Assembly: GCA_025980325.1 (NCBI GenBank)
Contig: JAICXQ010000006.1
Location: 1 to 64,000, forward strand
DNA from: Frankiales bacterium
GTDB taxonomy: Bacteria > Actinomycetota > Actinomycetes > JAFAQI01
Direction of reading: 5' to 3'
Length of the DNA: 64,000 nt
In this document: in pieces, positions 44,436 to 54,071 of the stretch
Layout: each line of letters opens with the position of its first letter
Position numbering within the stretch: position 1 is the first letter of the stretch
Notes under the pieces: generated by a model
The model's input: only the letters and a program-made list of their open reading frames with translations
What the model was told of the DNA's origin: nothing
Database searches by the model: none
Program-made: the position numbers and the translations under genes

Positions 44436-46318
44436 ACGGCGGCGCCGAAGTACGCGTCGATGACGGAACGGTTCGCGGCGATCTCGGCCGGCGCCCCCTC
44501 CGCGATGAGCCGGCCGGCGTCCAGCACGTACACGTAGTCGCACGTGTCGAGCACCAGCGGCACGTTGTGCTCGATCAGCAACACCGTGCGGCCGAGGGCG
44601 TCGCGCAGGTCGCGCAGCCGCGCGGCGAGATTCTCGGCCGCGGCCGGCGCCATTCCCGCGGACGGCTCGTCGAGCAACACGAGCTCGGGCGCGGTCACCA
44701 GCAAGCACGCGATCTCGACGATGCGCTGCTGCCCGCCGGACAGGTTGCGCACCGGCATGTGCGCCATTTCCTCGAACCCCAGCGCGGCGATCGCCTGATC
44801 GGCCCGCTCGCGAAACTCCGCTTCGGCCCGCGCCGCCCGCGGCAGCATCAGCAATGCCTCGATGTCGCTGTACGGCGCGAGCTGGTGTTGGGCGAGCAGG
44901 AAGTTCTCCCGCACCGACAAGTCGCGCGCGAGACCGACGTGCTGGAAGCTGCGCGCGATCCCGAGCGACGCGCGCTGGTCGCAACGAAGGTCCTGGATCT
45001 CCTTGCCGCGCAAAGAAATCTGGCCACTCTCGGTCCGGACCAACCCGGAGATCGCGTTGAACAACGTGCTCTTGCCGGCGCCGTTCGGGCCGATCAGCCC
45101 GACGACGGAACCGGCCGGCACCGACAGGCTGACGTCGTCGACGGCGGTCAGCCCGCCGAACCGGACCGACATCCCGCGCACGTCGAGCAACGGCGTGTCC
45201 GTAAGAGAGACGACCGACTCGAGCGCCCGCACCGGTGCCGGGAGCTGGGGCAACGCCGGCAGCTCTTCCTCGCCGTCCGCAGCATCCGCGTCGGCACGGG
45301 GTGGCCGGCGCATGTGGTGCAGCATGTCGGCGATGCCGTCCGGGTGCGTGCGTACCGTCGCCATCAGCAGGAACGCGCCGAGCACGTACGACCACTGGTG
45401 CAGGCCCTCGATGAACGACGGGAACAGCCAGAACAGCAACGCCGCGAACACCACCGCCAGCCGCCGCCCGGCACCGGCGACCATGACGATGATCACGAGC
45501 ATCAGCGACATCGTCGAGTCGAAGGGCTTCTCGTTGTTGACGAAGCCGATCGTGTGCCCGTACATCGCGCCGGCCAGCCCGGCCATCGCGCCGGAGATCG
45601 TGAACGCGAGCAGCTTGTAACGCGTGACCGGGATACCGAACGCAGCGGCGACCGCTTCGTTCTCCCGGATCGTGCGGAACGCGCGGCCGAGCCGGGTGTT
45701 GACCACGTTGACGTCGACCAGCCAAACCCCGAGCAGCAACAACAGCGAGACGACGAGGAACACCGCGTTGTCCGTCGTCATCGTGCTGCCCCACACGCGG
45801 CGGAACATCGGCACGCCGGCCGAGCCGCCGGAGAGCAGCGAGCTGCGCAGGATGCTCGACTGCATCGCCAACCCGAAGATGACGGTGACGATGCCGAGGT
45901 ACAGCCCGGACAGCCGCAGCGCCGGCAACCCGAGGACGAACGCGACCGCGGCGCCGACGACCATCGCGAACAGCAGGCCGAACACCATCGACGCGTGCCA
46001 CCGCGAGGTCATGATGCCGCTCGCGAACGCCCCGGCGGCGAGCAAGCCCGCATGCCCCAGGGAGATCTGCCCGGTGTAGCCGAGGAGCAGGTTCAAGCTG
46101 ATCGCCGCGACCGCCATCGCGACGCCGACGTCGAGGTTGAAGTAGTGATGCTGTTCGAGCAGCTTCGGCATCGCGTGCTCGGTCAGCAACGGCAACGCGA
46201 CGAACAACAACGCGGCGACGAGAACGTTCGCCTGCCGGTCGGTCCAGAACCGGGTACGACGCTTCTCGGTTCGCTCGCGCGACGCGACGACGACACCCGC
46301 GTCTTCGGCCATGGTCAT
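44432..46318 (-). CDS. Fused ABC permease/ATPase (LivM-LivG-like)
   Basis: Permease half NLLLGYTGQISLGHAGLLAAGAFA; ATPase half VVGLIGPNGAGKSTLFNAISGL, NLSGGQQRIVEIACLLVTAPELVLLDEPSAG. Confidence 0.92.
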   Translation of the reverse strand: MTMAEDAGVVVASRERTEKRRTRFWTDRQANVLVAALLFVALPLLTEHAMPKLLEQHHYFNLDVGVAMAVAAISLNLLLGYTGQISLGHAGLLAAGAFASGIMTSRWHASMVFGLLFAMVVGAAVAFVLGLPALRLSGLYLGIVTVIFGLAMQSSILRSSLLSGGSAGVPMFRRVWGSTMTTDNAVFLVVSLLLLLGVWLVDVNVVNTRLGRAFRTIRENEAVAAAFGIPVTRYKLLAFTISGAMAGLAGAMYGHTIGFVNNEKPFDSTMSLMLVIIVMVAGAGRRLAVVFAALLFWLFPSFIEGLHQWSYVLGAFLLMATVRTHPDGIADMLHHMRRPPRADADAADGEEELPALPQLPAPVRALESVVSLTDTPLLDVRGMSVRFGGLTAVDDVSLSVPAGSVVGLIGPNGAGKSTLFNAISGLVRTESGQISLRGKEIQDLRCDQRASLGIARSFQHVGLARDLSVRENFLLAQHQLAPYSDIEALLMLPRAARAEAEFRERADQAIAALGFEEMAHMPVRNLSGGQQRIVEIACLLVTAPELVLLDEPSAGMAPAAAENLAARLRDLRDALGRTVLLIEHNVPLVLDTCDYVYVLDAGRLIAEGAPAEIAANRSVIDAYFGAAV

Positions 46319-47193
46319 GCCCGCCGTCCCGCGGTCGCGCCGAGCAGGCCCTGCGGCCGCAACAACAGCACGCCCAGCACGATGACGAGCATTGCGGTGA
46401 CGTTCGAGCTCGGGATCACGTTGAACGACAAGTGCGCCTTCACCTCGGCCTCGACGACGCCGACCGCGAGCCCACCGATGAACGCACCGGGCAGGCTGTT
46501 GAGCCCACCGACGAGAGCCGCGGTCAGGCCGCCGATGAACAAGCCGTTGAACGCGCCCGGCGACAGCACGCCGACCGTCGGCTCGATCAACAGCACGGCG
46601 AGCGCGCTCAACGCGCCGGCCATGCCCCAGGTGAACGCGCTGATCCGCGCCCGCGGCGTACCCATCAACTGCGCGGCCACCGGATCGTCCGCCGACGCCT
46701 GCACCGCGAGGCCGAAGTCGGTGTAGCGCAGGAACGCCGCCAATCCCAACGCCACCAGGCCGACGACACCGAGTGCGAGCCACTGCGACCAGCTGACGAA
46801 CACGCCGCCGATCCGCACGCCGCCCGGATGGATGGGCGGCGGCACCAGGTAGATCGTGCCGGCGAAGAACGCGAGCTCCAGCGCGAGGACGAACGAGAAC
46901 AGCCCGATCGTCGCGACCGTCACGGTCACCCGCGGCGCGGTCATCATCTTGCGGATCACCAACGCCTCGAACACCAACCCGATCGCGGTCGCCGCTGCGA
47001 TCGACGCCAGCGCGCCGACGATCCACGGCAGGTGATGGCGCGTGCACAACCACCAGGTGAAGTACAGCGTGCCGGTGCCGATCTCGGCCTGGGCGAAGTT
47101 GAGCACCCGGGTCGCCTTGTAGACCAATGCGATGCCGAGCGCGATCAGCGCGTAGATGCTGCCGGCGATGAGCCCGACGACGAGGACCTGCAT
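46315..47193 (-). CDS. ABC transporter permease (LivH-like)
   Basis: MQVLVVGLIAGSIYALIALGIALVYKATRVLNFAQAEIGT. Confidence 0.93.
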   Translation of the reverse strand: MQVLVVGLIAGSIYALIALGIALVYKATRVLNFAQAEIGTGTLYFTWWLCTRHHLPWIVGALASIAAATAIGLVFEALVIRKMMTAPRVTVTVATIGLFSFVLALELAFFAGTIYLVPPPIHPGGVRIGGVFVSWSQWLALGVVGLVALGLAAFLRYTDFGLAVQASADDPVAAQLMGTPRARISAFTWGMAGALSALAVLLIEPTVGVLSPGAFNGLFIGGLTAALVGGLNSLPGAFIGGLAVGVVEAEVKAHLSFNVIPSSNVTAMLVIVLGVLLLRPQGLLGATAGRRA

Positions 47194-47199
47194 GCCGGC

Positions 47200-49755
47200 T
47201 CAGCTACCGATCGAGCTGACGCAGCGGGCGGTCGGGACGAAGTTGGCGCGCCCGTTGGGATCCTTCTGTACCTCCAGCACGTTCGCGAGGTAGCCGCCGT
47301 GATGGTGATCGTCGGTCCGGGCGAAGTCGATGTTGCAGTTCGGCGGCACGGTGCGGTCGTAGCCGGCCAGCAGGATGCCGGCGAGCTTGTTGCGCGTGCA
47401 TCCGGGGCCACACAGTTGCAACATGTCCGCGATCTGCCGCTGCGCCTCCCAGTTCAGGAACAGCAGGTCGCCGCCGTCACCCGAGAGGTTCGCGTTCGGG
47501 TCGTACTTCGCGTACTCCGCCTCGAACTCCTTGATGTCCGACGCGTACGGCGTGAAGCCGCCGCCGTAGTAACCCGGGTCGTACGCGTCCCACGCGGCGA
47601 CACCGAGGATCGGCTGGTCGAGGGCGTTCGAGCCGAGCGTGTTGACCTCGAGGTTGAACGGGAAGACGAGCCACGCCGGGTGGTAGTCCTGGCTCTCGGC
47701 CTGCTTGATCATCTCGGTCGTCGCGAGCGCGTTCTCCCACGCGAAGACGACCTTGACGCCGCTGGTGTTGAAGTCGGTGAGCTCTTGCGTGTAGTTGCCC
47801 TGGTTGATCGCGACGCCGTGGCTGACGACGGTCATGCCGGCCGCTTGGACGACGCGCATGAACACGTCCGAGCCCGGCGTCCAGTTCGCACTCTGCCGGT
47901 AGAGCACGCCGATCTTCTGGCCGCGGTAACGCTGCACGGCCAGCTCGCCGAACAACGTCCCCATCTCCTCGACGGTCGGCAGCGGCGAGTAGCTGTAACG
48001 CAACCCGTCCGAGCCCTCGATGGTCGCGATGTGGTGGTAGTAGAGCTCGTGGTTCTGCTCGGCCCACTGCCGCACCGCGGGGATCTGGTCGAAGCCGATC
48101 CCGCCGATGAGGAAGAACGTGCCCTCGTCCTTGCACGTCTGCGCCGCCTTGACCGCGGTGCCCGGGTCGTAGTTGTCGTTCTGGTAATCGGTGGTGACGC
48201 TGCGACCGTCGATGCCGCCGTGGTCGCGGACCCAGTCCCAGTAGACGTCGAGGTCGGACTTGCTGATGTTGAACGCCGAGCCGTAGGTCAGCGCGGCGTG
48301 CGCGCAGAGGAAGATCTGCTTGCTGGTGATGCCGATGACGTCGTCCGCGCCGGAGTAGAGCTGCGCGACCGGCGGGCCGCCGTTCGCCGGGAAGAACACC
48401 CGAACGCCGTTGATGACCTTGTACGTGCCGGGTCCGTTGAACTCCGTCTGCGCGGCGGCGACGCTCGGGTTGCCGGCGGCGGTGTGCGGCAGCGGGCCGG
48501 CCACGCCGGTCGGACCTGCGCCGGGCCGCGTGCCAGAAACGACACCGGGCGCCGCCGTACCGCCGGCGGTCGGTGCCGTCGTGCCGTTCGTCCCCGAGGA
48601 GCCGCCGTTGCCGGCCGACTGCTGGTTGCCGGCGAGGCTCTGGCCGTTGTGCGCCGGCTGGGTCACGACCGAGTACCCGGTGAACACGAGGCCCCACACC
48701 ATCGCCGCGGACGCGAGCGTGTACGCCCGCGGATGCAGCCGGAACACGTTGACGCCCTTGGGCAACGCGGCGACGATCTGCGGCCAGTGTGCGGCCGCGA
48801 CCGCGCCGGCCGCGAGCGCCAGGCAGCCCAGCAGCACCCACGGCCACACCGGTGTCGAGGTGTTGCTCTGCCGCGGGATCGGCGCGGCGGCGGTCGACGG
48901 AGCCGTTGCCGGTGCCGGCGCGATCGCCGGGCTGGTGACCGGTGCCGGCGCGACGACCTGACCCGACGGCGGCGGCACCGAACCGCCACCTGTCGTCACC
49001 GCCGCCGACCCGCCGCCGACGCTGTTCGGCACCGGCCCGGTGGCCGTCGTACCCGGATTGGTCGTGGGCAGCGGCGGCGCGGTGAAGGTCACGCTCGCGG
49101 CGGAACGCGACTTGTAGAACGCGACCTGCCAGGTCTGCGTCTGGTCACCGGAACCGATGCCGATCAGCGCCGCGCCGGTGTTGCCGTGCAGCTTCCAGTA
49201 GTCGACGAGGTTCTTCAGCTTGAACGTCCACCTGTCACCGGTCTTGTTCTGCGAACCGACCGCCGAGCCGTGCTGGCAGTCGTACGCCGGCGGGTGCTGG
49301 TCGTCGAACTGCGCCGGCAGCTCCGTCGTCAACGCGCAGGCTTCGATGATCGCCTCGGCGTTGTCGACGTTGAAGATCTGGTAGTCGCTGGTGTTCGAGG
49401 CGTCGTTCTGCTGAGTCAGATGCAACGTCATCGTCGCGTCGGTCGCGACCGCGCCGTCCGGCAGGTAGTCGAGCGCGAGATGCACGTACGAGTGCGCGAA
49501 ATCCTTGCCGCCGCTGATGGCCACGTGGATCGACGACGGGTCGCCGTCGTACGGGTCGACGACGGAGTTGTCCTGCGGGTTGTGCGTCGTCGCGACGGTG
49601 ACGTAGTCCTGGCGGTCGACCGGCACCGCCATCACCGTCGAGCCGGTGCCGGCGTCGCGCACCGGTGACGCGTCGACGCCGGGTGCGGTGGCGAGGGCGC
49701 ACAACGCGACCGCACTCAGCGCAGCGAGGCCGAACAGTCTGGGCTTGGCCGTCAT
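47200..49755 (-). CDS. ABC substrate-binding protein (Peripla_BP_6-like) fused to an N-terminal secreted domain and central TM hairpin
   Basis: Signal MTAKPRLFGLAALSAVALCALATA; N-domain DYVTVATTHNPQDN...SYVHLALDYLPDGAVATDATMTLHL; TMs WPWVLLGCLALAAGAVAAAHW and YTLASAAMVWGLVFTGYSVV; C-domain IGITSKQIFLCAHAAL...IGVLYRQSANWTPGSDVFMRVVQAAGMTVV. Confidence 0.85.
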   Translation of the reverse strand: MTAKPRLFGLAALSAVALCALATAPGVDASPVRDAGTGSTVMAVPVDRQDYVTVATTHNPQDNSVVDPYDGDPSSIHVAISGGKDFAHSYVHLALDYLPDGAVATDATMTLHLTQQNDASNTSDYQIFNVDNAEAIIEACALTTELPAQFDDQHPPAYDCQHGSAVGSQNKTGDRWTFKLKNLVDYWKLHGNTGAALIGIGSGDQTQTWQVAFYKSRSAASVTFTAPPLPTTNPGTTATGPVPNSVGGGSAAVTTGGGSVPPPSGQVVAPAPVTSPAIAPAPATAPSTAAAPIPRQSNTSTPVWPWVLLGCLALAAGAVAAAHWPQIVAALPKGVNVFRLHPRAYTLASAAMVWGLVFTGYSVVTQPAHNGQSLAGNQQSAGNGGSSGTNGTTAPTAGGTAAPGVVSGTRPGAGPTGVAGPLPHTAAGNPSVAAAQTEFNGPGTYKVINGVRVFFPANGGPPVAQLYSGADDVIGITSKQIFLCAHAALTYGSAFNISKSDLDVYWDWVRDHGGIDGRSVTTDYQNDNYDPGTAVKAAQTCKDEGTFFLIGGIGFDQIPAVRQWAEQNHELYYHHIATIEGSDGLRYSYSPLPTVEEMGTLFGELAVQRYRGQKIGVLYRQSANWTPGSDVFMRVVQAAGMTVVSHGVAINQGNYTQELTDFNTSGVKVVFAWENALATTEMIKQAESQDYHPAWLVFPFNLEVNTLGSNALDQPILGVAAWDAYDPGYYGGGFTPYASDIKEFEAEYAKYDPNANLSGDGGDLLFLNWEAQRQIADMLQLCGPGCTRNKLAGILLAGYDRTVPPNCNIDFARTDDHHHGGYLANVLEVQKDPNGRANFVPTARCVSSIGS

Positions 49756-50825
49756 CGCGAACATCTCCCGTTCCTCGGATGGGCGGCGAAGAACGCGTAC
49801 GACGCCGCGGTCACGTCCGGCCCGAGCGGATCGGTGTACGGGCCGTCGCCCGGTGCGTCGGGATGCGCGTGCTCCATCCCGTGAATCAGCCAGTAGTCGA
49901 GAACGTCGCAACCGGTCGCGTCGTCGTACGTCGTGACCGTGTACGGGTACGAGCCTTGGAAGCCGACCGCGCCACCGGGACAGGTGAAGCTGTCGTTGTG
50001 CACGCACAGGTCGCCGCTACCGGGTGACGGTGTCTGATCGGTGTCGTAGTTGGTGGCCGACGCGGGTGTGCGGCTGACGCTGCCGTTCATCGCGCCGTCG
50101 TCGGCGAGGTCGTCGACGCCGAGCCACGACGCGACGAGACCGCTGGCCAGGCCGACATTGTTCAGCGAGTCGGCAGTGCCGTTCTCGACGAACATCGGCA
50201 CGACCCGTGCGCGCGATCCCATCGCGGTGTAGGCGAGATCGCCGGTCGCGTCGGCACAGGTGCGGTACGCGCAGCCCGCGAGCACGCCGACGGCGGCGTA
50301 CAGGTCGGGGTACGTCGCACCGAGGATGACCGCCATGTCCGCGCCCGCGGAGATCCCTTCGACGTAGATGCGCCGCGGGTCGACGTGCTGCGTCGCCGCG
50401 ACGTAGCGCGTGATCCCCGCGATCGTCTCCGGCTCGCCCGCGTCACGCGACTGGTCGTCGGGCAGGAACCAGTTCCAGCACCCGATGCCGTTGCCGTCGG
50501 CCAGCGGTGCCGTCGACGGTGCGCTCACGACCTGCTGCGGGTAGGCGACGACGAAACCGAGCCGCGCGGCGAGCTGGTCGAAGTGTGTCGCCTGCGCAGC
50601 CTGCTCCGCGGTTTCGTTGCAACCGTGGAGAAAAACGACGAGTGGCCGCGGTGTCTTCGCCCGACCGGGCGGGACGTAGAGCCAGTAGTCGCGCGGCCCC
50701 GCACCCGGCCCGCTGTACGTGTGCTTCGTGAACGATCCGGCCGGCGAGCTCGCGTTGGTCGGCACCGGCGCAGCGGCGAGCAGGCCTGCCAGCAGCAGGC
50801 CCGCGGCACCGCGCCAACGGATCAT
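49752..50825 (-). CDS. Secreted PHB-depolymerase/feruloyl-esterase-like esterase
   Basis: RDYWLYVPPGRAKTPRPLVVFLHGCNETAEQAAQATHFDQLAARLGFVVAYPQQ; RRIYVEGISAGADMAVILGATYPDLYAAVGVLAG. Confidence 0.88.
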   Translation of the reverse strand: MIRWRGAAGLLLAGLLAAAPVPTNASSPAGSFTKHTYSGPGAGPRDYWLYVPPGRAKTPRPLVVFLHGCNETAEQAAQATHFDQLAARLGFVVAYPQQVVSAPSTAPLADGNGIGCWNWFLPDDQSRDAGEPETIAGITRYVAATQHVDPRRIYVEGISAGADMAVILGATYPDLYAAVGVLAGCAYRTCADATGDLAYTAMGSRARVVPMFVENGTADSLNNVGLASGLVASWLGVDDLADDGAMNGSVSRTPASATNYDTDQTPSPGSGDLCVHNDSFTCPGGAVGFQGSYPYTVTTYDDATGCDVLDYWLIHGMEHAHPDAPGDGPYTDPLGPDVTAASYAFFAAHPRNGRCSR

Positions 50826-51751
50826 CGGCCGTTGGCACCCGCGACGTCGACGATCGCGTCCGCGACCGTGCGGGCACCGTCGCGGCCGAGCGCAACGGTG
50901 TAGTGCGTCGTGTCCGGCACCACCCGCTCGGTCAAGTCGGCGACCAGCGCACCCTCTCGCGCGACGACGTCGTCCGGCAGCAGCGGCGGCTGACCGGGGT
51001 TGAAACCTTCGGCGGCGCGCAGCAGCAGCACCGGCACCCGCAACGACGCCAACCGGGTCCGCAACACGTCGGCGTCGAGCGAGTCGAGGAAGTCGCCGCG
51101 CACTGCGGCCTCGGACGCCTTCGGCCGGTACGCCGGCGCCGCACCGCCGAGGTCGTAGCGCAGGTAGTCCTCGACCCACGGGTTCCACCGGCCGCCGGAG
51201 AACGGCGGCAGCTCGCGCCAGTAGTCGAGGTAGCTCTCGACGCTCGGGTACGTCGTCCGCAGCCGCGCCATCTGCGGGGCGAGCGCGATGTCGAGCATCT
51301 GCTCCGGCGCGATGCCGGGCGGCGCCTGCAACGGCAGCCCGCCGTCGACGAGCACCAGCGCCGAGACGAGATCGGGATGCGCCGCGGCTAGCGCGACCGC
51401 GACGTACGCGCCCATCGAATGCCCGACGACGACCGACGATCCGAGACGGAAACCACGCATCGCCGCCGCGACGTCCTCGCCGTGCTGCGCCATGCCGAAC
51501 GGCCCGGCCGGCGGCTTGTCGGTGTCGCCGCGGCCGCGCAGGTCGAACGCGAGCAGCGGCCGGCGGCCGTCGAGCTCCTCGGCCACTCCGACGAAGTTCA
51601 CGTACGACGCGGTGATGCCGTGTAGGGCGACGACCGGCGGGCCGGCTCCGGGCCAGAATCCGAACGCCATCGTGATGCCGTCGCCGGGGACCTTCCCGCG
51701 GGCCTCACGGTGGGTGCGTACGGACTCCAGGTGCTCCTCCAGAACCGTCAC
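50822..51751 (-). CDS. Alpha/beta hydrolase
   Basis: VVALHGITASYVNFVGVAEEL, LLAFDLRGRGDTDKP, VVVGHSMGAYVAVALAA. Confidence 0.9.
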   Translation of the reverse strand: MTVLEEHLESVRTHREARGKVPGDGITMAFGFWPGAGPPVVALHGITASYVNFVGVAEELDGRRPLLAFDLRGRGDTDKPPAGPFGMAQHGEDVAAAMRGFRLGSSVVVGHSMGAYVAVALAAAHPDLVSALVLVDGGLPLQAPPGIAPEQMLDIALAPQMARLRTTYPSVESYLDYWRELPPFSGGRWNPWVEDYLRYDLGGAAPAYRPKASEAAVRGDFLDSLDADVLRTRLASLRVPVLLLRAAEGFNPGQPPLLPDDVVAREGALVADLTERVVPDTTHYTVALGRDGARTVADAIVDVAGANGR

Positions 51752-51767
51752 GTCGCGCCTCCCGTAC

Positions 51768-51787
51768 GAACGAACACTCGTTCGTTC
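51768..51787. promoter_or_regulatory. Palindromic operator candidate GAACGAAC-ACTC-GTTCGTTC
   Basis: Perfect 8-bp arms between the divergent hydrolase and TetR genes. Confidence 0.72.
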
Positions 51788-51881
51788 TTGCGTAGGTCGG
51801 TTAGTCTGTGCTCTCCTGATACGGCACGTCAAGGGTGGTTCGGCACACCGAACGACCGTTCACTTCCCACCAGGGGGCGTC

Positions 51882-52574
51882 GTGATCTCGGAGTCGTCCG
51901 TCGTCGACGTCGAGCGCGACTACGTCCGGCTCGCCCGCGCCACCGAGCAGGCCGGCGCGCCCGCGACCGGGCTGACCCACGCCTCGCTGTTGCCGCCGCG
52001 GGCGCAGGCCGCCGGGACGCTGCGGCGGATCCACGAGACCGCGCTGCTGCAGTTCGCCGAGCGCGGCTTTCACGCCGTCTCGGTGCGTGACCTCACCGGC
52101 GCGCTCGGGCTGCAGCCGAGCTCGCTCTACGCGCACGTCACGAGCAAGCAGGATCTGCTCCGCGACCTGATCCGGCTCGGCCACGAGGAGCACCGTGACC
52201 AGCTGCGGCTCGCGTTGCTCGAGGTGGGCAGCGACCCGACCGAGCAGATCGCCGCGGTCACCCGCGCGCACGTGCGCGTGCATGCGACGTACCCGTTGCT
52301 CACCCGGCTGTGCAACCGCGAGATCGGCGCGCTGCGGGAGACCGACAAGGCCGAGGTCCTCGCGATCCGGTTCGAGGCGAACCGGATGCTGCTCGACGTG
52401 GTCGAACGCGGCCAGCAACTCGGCGTGTTCACCGCTGGCGACCCGATGCTCGCGGTCGCCGCGATCGGCGCGATGGGCATCCGGGTCGCGGAGTGGTGGC
52501 ATCCCGACGTCGGCGTCACCAGCGAAGAGGTCGCCGACACCTACGCCGCCTTCGCGGTCAAGCTCCTCACCTGA
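51882..52574 (+). CDS. TetR/AcrR-family transcriptional regulator
   Basis: RIHETALLQFAERGFHAVSVRDLTGALGLQPSSLYAHVTSKQDLLRDLI. Confidence 0.92.
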   Translation: MISESSVVDVERDYVRLARATEQAGAPATGLTHASLLPPRAQAAGTLRRIHETALLQFAERGFHAVSVRDLTGALGLQPSSLYAHVTSKQDLLRDLIRLGHEEHRDQLRLALLEVGSDPTEQIAAVTRAHVRVHATYPLLTRLCNREIGALRETDKAEVLAIRFEANRMLLDVVERGQQLGVFTAGDPMLAVAAIGAMGIRVAEWWHPDVGVTSEEVADTYAAFAVKLLT

Positions 52575-52610
52575 AGCAGGACGGCCAGTCGCGGCGTCGA
52601 AATCCTGCAC

Positions 52611-54062
52611 ATGAGCCGTCGGTCGAGGATCCGGGCGATCGCCGCCGTAGCCGTCGTCGTGAGTGCCGGAGTCGCGCTCGCGCCCGCGCAGGCCAGCAGC
52701 GCGAAAGTGGCCTTCCGCAAACCGATCTTCGTCGACACCCAACTCGCCGGCAGCGAGGGCTTCGTCATGGCGGTGCCGCAGTCGCACCGGCTGATCTACG
52801 CGACCCACGAAGGTACGACGCTGTTGCTGCGCGGTGGCCTCACCGGCGCGCCGGAGGGCGACGCCGACTTCCTGTCGACGTACCGCAACCAGGTCAACAT
52901 GTGGTCCTCGGACGACAGCGGCAAGACCTGGCAGCGGATCAACTGGAACGGCGCGGGCTTTTTCACCGGCCCGGATCACAACCTCGGCTTCTCCGACCCC
53001 GACCTCACCTCCGACGGCGCCGGCAACCTTTACGTCACCGGCATCGACCTCGCGAACGACGCGCTCGTGTCGAGCAGCGACGGCGGCAAGACCTGGCCGA
53101 CCGGCACCGTGCAATGCCACGAGGGCGACCGGCCGTGGCTGGCCGGCGGCAAAGGCAAAGAAGTGTTCCTCGCCGACAACAGCGAGGCGGACGGCCACAT
53201 CATCGTGCGCAGCACCGATGGCGGCGCAACGTGCTCGTCGGCGTTCGCGACCGGTGTCGCGAACAACTTCACCGGCTACGGCAAGCTCGTGTACGACGCG
53301 TCGACCGACACCATTTACGAAGCCGCGATCAACGGCAGCGGCAACCTCGGGATGATCGCACTGCGCGGCGCGACGAAGAAGTTCGACAGCGGCAACCCGG
53401 GCACCGTCGAGAGCCGGCTCGCGGTCACTGGTACGTCGTTCAACGCGTTCTGGAAGGCGCAGATCGCCGAAGGCACCGACCACACGCTGTACATGACGTG
53501 GACCACCGACGACCGCAAGCCGGGGACGACCGGCGGTTGCAGCGGCGCGGAGACGCCGGTGGCCAACTCGGTGATGCTCGTCGCGTCACACGACGGCGGC
53601 CGGACGTGGTCGCGACCGGTCGTGGTCGCGCATCCCGGCGTGACCGTGTTGTGGCCGTGGATCATCGCCGGCGCGAAGGGCCGGGTCGCGGTCGCGTGGT
53701 ACCAGTACGACCGCGTCACCGACCTCGACTGCGCGCCGGATGCGGCGAAGCTCGGCGTCCGGCTGGCGATGCTGACCGGTGCCGACGGTCGCAAGCCGTC
53801 GATCGCGACGGTGGATCCGATCGGCCGGCCGATCCACTTCGGTCAGGTCTGCACCGGCGGCACGAGTTGTGTCGCGACCGGGCAGGACCGGCGGCTCGGC
53901 GAGTTCTTCACCCTCGCACCGGATCGCGACGGCTGCGTGATGATCGCGACCGGCGACACGACGATGCTCGACCCGGTGACGAAGGGCCAACTGCCGACCG
54001 CGCGACCGCTGTTTACCGTGCAGGACAAGGGAATCGGCCTCTACGGCCGAGCCTGCCGCTAA
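52611..54062 (+). CDS. Secreted BNR-repeat (exo-sialidase-like) protein
   Basis: Signal peptide MSRRSRIRAIAAVAVVVSAGVALAPAQA; SSDDSGKTWQRI, SSSDGGKTWPTG, RSTDGGATC, SHDGGRTWSRP. Confidence 0.85.
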   Translation: MSRRSRIRAIAAVAVVVSAGVALAPAQASSAKVAFRKPIFVDTQLAGSEGFVMAVPQSHRLIYATHEGTTLLLRGGLTGAPEGDADFLSTYRNQVNMWSSDDSGKTWQRINWNGAGFFTGPDHNLGFSDPDLTSDGAGNLYVTGIDLANDALVSSSDGGKTWPTGTVQCHEGDRPWLAGGKGKEVFLADNSEADGHIIVRSTDGGATCSSAFATGVANNFTGYGKLVYDASTDTIYEAAINGSGNLGMIALRGATKKFDSGNPGTVESRLAVTGTSFNAFWKAQIAEGTDHTLYMTWTTDDRKPGTTGGCSGAETPVANSVMLVASHDGGRTWSRPVVVAHPGVTVLWPWIIAGAKGRVAVAWYQYDRVTDLDCAPDAAKLGVRLAMLTGADGRKPSIATVDPIGRPIHFGQVCTGGTSCVATGQDRRLGEFFTLAPDRDGCVMIATGDTTMLDPVTKGQLPTARPLFTVQDKGIGLYGRACR

Positions 54063-54071
54063 CCGCCGCGG

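Noticed and set aside
44432-46318. Permease-ATPase fusion as a novelty
   Set aside because: Fused LivM-LivG proteins are a known arrangement in actinobacterial branched-chain-type transporters.
48480-48510. GPLPHT in the substrate-binding protein as a possible sortase motif
   Set aside because: Reads LPHTAAG, lacks the Gly and is internal, not followed by a TM and basic tail.
46432-49668. 1078-aa plus-strand ORF
   Set aside because: Antisense to LivH and the substrate-binding protein; low-complexity Arg-rich composition.
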